Shown here: piece after piece, positions 57,671 to 64,000 of the stretch
Position numbering within the stretch: position 1 is the stretch's first letter
Layout: each line of letters begins with the position of its first letter
Source: Aselliscus stoliczkanus
Lineage: Eukaryota > Chordata > Mammalia > Chiroptera > Hipposideridae
Reading direction: 5' to 3'
Assembly (NCBI GenBank): GCA_033961575.1
Contig: CM066733.1
Span: forward strand, 67,268,921-67,332,920
DNA length: 64,000 nucleotides
Program-made: the position numbers and the translations under genes
Notes under the pieces: model-generated
Database searches by the model: none
Told to the model about the DNA's origin: nothing
What the model saw: the letters and a program-made list of their open reading frames with translations, nothing else

Positions 57671-59439
57671 CGCACGTGCTCCGGGAATGAGGGGACAATG
57701 CACTGGGCAAGTCAGAGAGGCAAAGAGAACGGCTGGGACAATCCTGTGCCAGAGGGAACACAGAGTGGGAGTGGGGGGGGGGGGCGACTGGACCGGGGAA
57801 GGCCTGTCAGGCAGGTCCCTGGAGAGTCAATCTGGAAAGATGACTAAACACTAACACAGATGAGCAGAACCTTCTAGGGTGAGGTCACACTCTGAGCAAA
57901 GGCACAGATCTTCGGGGAAAGAAGGAAGTCTGGGACCCTGTGTGCCTCAGCAGGACAGGCATGTCCTCTTTGAGGGGTCGGCAGGTGAAGCTGGAGAGAG
58001 CTAAGAGGCTGTGCCTGCACCAGCTGGTGTGCCTGGTGTGGAACCCCTGGGCCCTGGGCCCGATCAGAGACAGTCCAGAGGCCCTCATCTCAGGGCAGTT
58101 CAGGGGACATTGGAGCACGGAGAGATGGGCTCACAGAGCAAAGCTGCAGGCACCATACGGGCGGCCTAGGAGTCTGCCGCCCTACGTGTTCTATCAATAC
58201 CCCGTCGCCCCTGCCTCTGGCTTCCGGAACACAGCGTCAGCAGGAGACAGGCAGAAATAAAACCAGGCAGCGATCATAGGACAGGAAGCATGAAGCCAGG
58301 GTCAGAGCGACTGTACCCTGCCCGACGAGCAGGCAGCTGTGGATGCACACGTGCCCGTCACGGACCTGTGTCTGCAGGTGCCTGTAGGTGTACCTCCCAT
58401 CTGCGCACACCCCCAACACAGAAGGAGTGGCCCTGATAACCCAGAATTACCCTCTGGGCTTGCCTGTCGGTGACCACCAGCGTCTGTGACGTGGGCAACT
58501 GTCACTTTTGGTTTCTGTCCCTCCAGACTGGTTGTAGGTAGGACGCTCTAGCTGGTGAGAGAGACCAGCAGATGCTCAGTGCGCTCAGCTTTGGAGGCTC
58601 AGCTGCTCCTGGATCACTGTCTGCTGGCACTAACTCACTGTCCTAAGGCAGCAACTCTGCTGTTTACTTCAAAATGCCCGCATTCACAGAAAAAGAAAAC
58701 GAAATCCAAACCAAGCCAAACAAACAAAAAACCCACCAGCTGCTCGTCCTACTGCTGTTGTGGTTATGAAAGAAATCTAAGATGCTGATGATTCTTGAGT
58801 CAAAAAACAGAAATGCGGTCAATTTAATTATAGACCCATCGAGTCTGTCAGGTGAATACAGGCATGATAAACTTGACACAGGTAAGAAGTGACTAGACAG
58901 CAGGATCCAAGCTTAGTGAAATTTGAAAACAAGATGAATTGGTGATTTGTGATATGAAAATCGGCCCAGGAAATGCGTGACCGTCGGTGGAATGTCAGCT
59001 GGGGAAGGTCCTTCTGAGTGAAATCTGGGGACGCGAAGGCCCTGGAATGCGGCCTCTGGGAACACCAGGACCTCCCGGGTGAGGACGTGCCTGTGCCGTG
59101 TCCCCCACTGTCTTTCCCTTGCTTGTCCCCCCGGGAACTAACTTAACCCCCACCGCAAACGTCTCCTCCTCTGCGAAGCTTTCTCGTATCGTCCGGCACG
59201 CTGTTTTCCAGCAATTCCAAATTACTTGGTTGACCTGTCAAGCCTTGAAGTGAAGGACGGTTACTGAGCTCTTTGCCCGTCTGCCTCCCTCACGAGCCCG
59301 TGAGCTCCTGCAGCATATGGGGTGAGGAGTCCCAACAGTAGGCCCCTAAGGATGCTGAGGGAATGGCTACACACACAGACATATCTGCACATGCACTGTG
59401 GCGTGTGGGCCAGGCGACACACAGGTGTGCCAACCTGCA
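57671..59439. other. GC-rich non-coding sequence, unassigned
   Basis: Contains a G-run (57772-57784). No recognisable repeat family, RNA gene or protein-coding exon was identified. Confidence 0.45.
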
Positions 59440-59591
59440 AAGGGTAAGACGGCTTTTTCCAAAAACTTGGAACACCTGGAACAGGATTTGGACGAGGCCG
59501 TTAAAAGCGTTCAGCCAACTGACCTGTCAGTTATGATTCAAAAACAAATAAACAAGCAAGCCACACTGAAACTCATTAAGAGCAGGAGGTG
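59440..59591 (+). other. Weak coding candidate: short open frame ending in a charged helix-like segment
   Basis: The frame ends at the TGA at 59590-59592. Its last 48 residues are acidic then basic, with a leucine spacing compatible with a short coiled coil (LEHLEQDLDEAV) and a basic tail (LKLIKSRR). The composition is more protein-like than neighbouring frames. A CTGCAAAG acceptor-like site precedes it near 59442. It could be a terminal exon, a retrocopy fragment or chance. No family was recognised. Confidence 0.25.
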
Positions 59592-60235
59592 ACACATGCC
59601 GCCCGGCTGCTCACTCAGCAAAGCTGTGTGTGCCCGCTGGGGTCCAGGACCCTGCTGGGTGCTGGGGAAGCTCTCCCATCTTGATGTAAATTGTGGATCC
59701 ACTAGTGAAGACTTGTGATGCATTAAACAGGCAGACAAAGGTGCCAGTTATGCTCCTGTGGATGGAAGCTGGTGATCAGTACCCAGGGTCAGGTCTCAGG
59801 TGATCACTGACCACCTGCCGAGTACCGGGCCTGCTTCTAGGCCCTGTAAACCCAGAAGAGAACAAGATACAGGGACCAAAAAAAAAACAAACTCCAACGA
59901 ATTCTCCACTGCCATAAGGTGCTCTGAAGGAAATGCATGGGGAGGAAGTGCCTTTAGAGAGGAGGGCCAGGAAACAAGACATGCAAGCTGAGGAGGACAA
60001 CAGGCAGCCAGCCTCTGGAAGGGCTGGCAGAGGCGCAGGGAGCAGACGGCCCCGGAGGGGGAAGGAAAGAGCCTGCTGGACCCACGAAGTAGAAGAAGGC
60101 TGGTGCGGCAGTAAAGGGGCTGGGAGAGACGAGCAGCTCAGGCGGGCCTCAGCCTGCGGTGAGCAGTTAGCATTTATCTGAACCACAGGCTCAGGAAGGG
60201 ACTGTGACTGCTTTGTCTTTTAAGACAACCATGCT

Positions 60236-60432
60236 GGCTGTTGCGAGCACAGTGAATTATCTTGCTTTTCTGAGCCCTGGTTTCCTCATCTGTCAATCAA
60301 TGATCCTGACAATCTCTCTCTCACAGAGCTGCTACTGGGACTCAGTGAGATTTTGGGGAAGGCTGATTAGCACAGTGTCTGGTGCACAGGAAATGCTCAG
60401 CACCTTATTATTAATATTATTATTATTATTCC
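60236..60432 (+). mobile_element. MIR relic with (TTA)n end
   Basis: GAGCCCTGGTTTCCTCATCT, GACTCAGTGAGATTTTGGGG and ACAGTGTCTGGTGCACAGGA fit a sense MIR. A TTA/ATT trinucleotide run covers 60405-60430. Confidence 0.8.
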
Positions 60433-61519
60433 AGTTTTTATATGGTCATCAGTATCTCCCAAAATGTTTCTTGGCCTTACGAGGCAGGACAATCATACTC
60501 ATACGTATCTCCTGCGGGTGTGGCAGTTTATGGTCTGTTTGCTGAATATGCTAAGTGTCCACTGCCCACTGAGCCCGCTGCAATGCCCAGCCCTGGGCAG
60601 CGCTGGCCTGGACTGAAGGATGACTCACTCCAAGGAATGGCGCCTTTGTTTGGAGGCCTGTGAGGTAGTGGGCTGGGAGGGTCGGACAGGGTTCTCTTGG
60701 GTCCGGGGGATGGGGTAGGAGGCCTCTTCTTGGATAGTGTGGAGCTGCCACTAGATGTCTGGGTGCTTAGAGGGAGTATTGAAGGTGGTCCAGTTGGACC
60801 TAGAAAGGAATCGAATGGGGCAGTTAGGTTACTCCCAGTCTCATAGAACAGCCAGTTATACAGTTACTTCCACACATCAAATGTGGTACGATACCCAGGC
60901 ACAAGAGCACAAGGTGGGATATGGCCAGTTCCATCGATCCAGTAACAAACAAACAGGGTTTGTAAAAACTGTGGGTCAAAAAAAGAAATTACATCAAAGG
61001 AGTGTGTGCATCAGTGACGTTCAAGGAACAAAATACCGGTCAACATGGAATGCTAATGCATTTAGATCATTCAGGTACAGCGGGAAAAATAAAACAGACG
61101 CGTTCTAAACCAATATGTCACTGGAATCATCGCAAACTCTACTGAGGAAGAAGGCACACAGCACTGCCACCAAAATCATGGGGGACAAGCATGGGCCACA
61201 GGCTGAACCATCATGTTCACAGAATAGGCCTTTTTTCTCCACCACCACTTTGCCTTATAGTCAGCAAACTCTGCCTAAAGGCTTGTTTTTTTAAAATAAC
61301 TATACATACTAAAGGATCTCATTAATAAAGAGTTCCTTAGAAAAAAGAGAAATCCAGCAAGTCCTTTCTCCTCCAATTTGGAATGATTCTAGAAATCATA
61401 CAGCACCTATGATATTCAAAGTCTGAACAAGTTATATAAATTAGACACTGATTTCTATAAATTTTAAAATACATTCAACGTTTTTCAGTGGTAAAGATAG
61501 GGTAGCAGTAATCCTATTA

Positions 61520-61523
<4 letters not shown>
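60433..61523. other. Unassigned non-coding sequence
   Basis: No recognised family. A 117-residue frame ends at 61108. Its second half is lysine/arginine/serine-rich and not assignable. Confidence 0.4.

Positions 61524-61559
<36 letters not shown>
61524..61559. repeat. (AC)n microsatellite
   Basis: About 18 AC units. Confidence 0.98.
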
Positions 61560-61562
<3 letters not shown>

Positions 61563-61699
61563 ACAAAACAGTTCTGCAAAAGTTTTGACTTTTTTAAACT
61601 AATGTTTTAAGAAAAAACAAAATGGGGTTTGTTTGTAAGAGCTGTGATGAGAGGGGTATATATGTCATTAGTTTTGTTTATGCAAAGTGACACAGGAGT

Positions 61700-61800
61700 G
61701 GCTGGTGTGTACCAGGCACTCCATGCCAGGCACTTTGACAGACATGTCTTTATGATTATCACCAGGTATGTGCTTTAACTGTGTTGTTCATGGACAATTA
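61700..61800 (-). mobile_element. MIR fragment, minus strand
   Basis: TACCAGGCACTCCATGCC, AGGCACTTTGACAGACATG and ATTATCACCAGGTATG loosely follow an antisense MIR. Confidence 0.45.
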
Positions 61801-62282
61801 CTTCCACAAGCATAAGAAAAAAGAACACCTTTGTTTTTGTTTTCTTAAAAAAAGGGAAAGAAACAAAGGAAGGCTAAGAGCACCGCCTCACCAAGTTAAC
61901 CCAGGATCTAGGTGCTGGTGATCCAGAGAGGCTCTCAAAGGAGCCTTCTACATTCTGCGTATGAAAAGAAGAGATTAATTACTGCTGGCCTCCGTCATTG
62001 TGAAAAGGCTTTGATATTTCCCATTATCCATGACTGGTCAGTACCAACATCGACTTAAACCACTGTTTCCCAAAGATTGGCTTCTCTTGGAAGTAAATAC
62101 CGTCAGTCTCAGTAAAATCATCACCTGCTTTAGAATTAAATGGCCCTAACTATATACTTTATTCTCTCAGTCCTATGTTGGGATACATGACAGAAGCCTT
62201 ACCGTTCATCCCAAGACAATGCCTAACGATGGTACCCAACACTGCAGTTTCTGAAACAATGCTTTTGTCACAATCAAGTCAT
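61801..62282. other. Unassigned, repeat-free sequence
   Basis: No repeat signature and no exon seen. It is a possible constrained non-coding stretch, without direct evidence. Confidence 0.35.
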
Positions 62283-62500
62283 TGTTAGTACAGCCTTGCA
62301 CTCGTACAGTGTTTGCAGTTTTCAAAATGAGCTCGCACATGCTATCTCCCGTGATTTTCTAACAACCCTGTGAGGTGTGTGGGTTGGGTATTACAGTCCC
62401 TGTTTTGCAGCCAGGAAAGTGGGGGCTTGGTGTGACTAAGGTTACACAGCCACACAGAGCTGGGACCACTAGGCAGGTCTCGGGGACAGTGAGGTGCTCA
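62283..62500 (-). mobile_element. MIR relic, minus strand
   Basis: TTTTCAAAATGAGCTCGCAC, AACAACCCTGTGAGGTGTGT, GCAGCCAGGAAAGTGGGGGC and GGTTACACAGCCACACAGAG form a clear antisense MIR. Confidence 0.85.
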
Positions 62501-64000
62501 CCCCGTCACATGACGCTGCTGTTCCTCAAAGCCAAGGCAGCATTTCCTGCGCTTGGCACACGGGGAAAACAACAACAAATGCTCAGTATTAGGAAGCGTA
62601 ACTTTCCTCTTGGAAATCAATGGAGAAGAGCTAACAGACCATGAGGAGATTCTCCAGCAAGTTCATCTGTATCGCCACCTAGGGAGGTGCTGAGTGAGGC
62701 ACTGCATCTGAAAGGTCCTTCAATGGGGTCCAAATCCAGCCTGGAAACAAAACCTGCCCAAGACAAAATGCTAACAGAGCTGTCTCTGGGTAAGGTTGTG
62801 TGTGCGTGCACTTTCAGGAGTCGTCCTGAAGCCAGAGTCCTCCGGTAACCTCAAACCAGGCAAAACCAAGCCTCCTGAACCATTTTGTAAATGAACGGAT
62901 CAGTGCCGTCAGGTCATTAGGTACTCTCTTCTTCGTATCAGCAACTACAATCTGTAATTATCTGCCTTTGTTTATGGCCTTTTCCCCTCACCTCACTGCA
63001 GGTTCTGTTAGGGCTAGGCTGTTCTCTGGCCTGGTGTAGAGTAGGTTGAATTTAGTAATTTTATATTGAATAAATGGATGCATAAACTACTATTTCTATC
63101 GTTTCAACGCTAGTGATGCTCAAAGATGACAGTATGTCTCATGTAGGGTGCCCGATCAAAAACCGGGGAGAGAGAGGAAACAGGGAGAGAAGGTACTGAG
63201 TTTGAAAAGGAATCTTTAATCCTATAATCTAATTTCATAGAAAACACACACAGGGACCCACCTGTTCTTTCGTAATAGATGGTACAGAAAGCAAGATGCC
63301 ACCAAATCTTGGCTCGTAGGGCATGGCTCAAAACAGGTTGAAAAACACTACCTGAGACTCCGGGAAAGCAGATTTAAATTTTTTTAAAGATTTACAGAGC
63401 TCAGAAGACTTCCACAATGGGTAAATAGTCTCTAAGCACCACAGGGAATGTTTTATGCAACATAAATCTGAGTCTTGGCTTAGACCAAAAAAAAAAAAAA
63501 AAAAAAAAAAGCAATCATAGCAGGATAAAGAAAGCTAAAACGAAAGAAAAATAGCAGAGACTAAAGAGTATCAAACAAACTCAAAAAGGAGTGGGAGGCG
63601 AGAGTAATAGGTGGGGGAGAAGACTCAAAGAGCCAGTTTTCTCTCTTTAACTCTGCCAGCGCCTGTGGAAGGAAGGAGAAAACGCCTCAGACTGCATTGG
63701 CCACTAATATTATGCTCAATTATCTTCTAATTCTTTTTCTTAGAAGTAGGGGTCTAGCCTTCCAAAGCTATTATAAATAACGCTGAGGGTAGTTACATCA
63801 GTGGAAGGTCTTCTCATACGTAGCGGGCTGTACCCCCACTCTTCCTGAGGGTGCAACATGCCTGGGCCATTTCCGTATCTCCAACAGCCTCTTGTTCACT
63901 CCATTTGGACATCCTGCCATGCCTTCAACTCTCAGGGTCTCCACTGAAGCACCCTGAGCGGTGCTGCCTTGAGCACACCTTAATGTCATCAGCTTCGAGA
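62501..64000. other. Unassigned sequence with a 24-A run
   Basis: A pure A24 tract lies at 63487-63510 without an identifiable SINE body on its 5' side. It may be a decayed retrotransposon tail. Weak L2-like phrases occur near 62990-63080 (GAATAAATGGATGCAT). No gene recognised. Confidence 0.4.

Noticed and set aside
26620..61560. CA/TG arrays as possible CRISPR-like or satellite arrays
   Set aside because: They are plain dinucleotide microsatellites.

Overview
The window reads as a gene-poor piece of a placental mammal genome. No open reading frame resembles a known protein, no intact multi-exon gene is visible, and no rRNA, tRNA, CRISPR or bacterial feature was found. Almost everything recognisable is interspersed repeat: ancient MIR and L2 pieces, MER5-type DNA transposon relics, L1 fragments, mariner-like inverted-repeat elements, solo LTRs of endogenous retroviruses and several copies of a tRNA-derived SINE with a long composite body. 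That SINE, together with one style of L1 3' end, recalls bats and perhaps horseshoe or leaf-nosed bats. This assignment is from memory of repeat families and is moderate at best.

Layout. 1-16.3 kb is AT-rich, with an L2, two composite SINEs, two solo ERV1-type LTRs in opposite orientation (8684-9913 plus, 14809-15957 minus) and a 415-bp-type ERV2-like solo LTR with a duplicated edge (12162-12615). From about 16.3 kb the base composition is more GC-rich. 16352-16961 is another LTR, directly abutting a segmental duplication. Copy A is 16963-23408. Copy B lies in the same orientation at 39248-50898. Between them (23.4-39.2 kb) are nested L1 pieces, SINEs, mariner-like elements, microsatellites and old repeats. 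50.9-64 kb holds old MIR/L2 pieces, one L1 3' end, a SINE doublet and non-coding sequence.

The most informative object is the duplication pair, because each copy records later events that the other lacks. Copy B has two solo LTRs with perfect 6-bp target duplications (41815-42879 and 44633-45047) whose empty sites are intact in copy A. Copy A has a SINE (18282-18418) whose empty site is intact in copy B. A 57-bp minisatellite has three units in A and four in B. Copy B also has a 267-bp tandem duplication and 3.5 kb absent from A. The left edge of that 3.5-kb difference falls at the exact centre of a large diverged inverted repeat (45492-46352). This suggests a hairpin-centred deletion in copy A. 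Identity between the copies is uneven: nearly perfect at both ends and clearly lower in the middle.

No previously undescribed protein-coding system is visible. What stands out is a structurally dynamic duplicated locus. Two or three short ORFs are recorded as weak coding candidates only.
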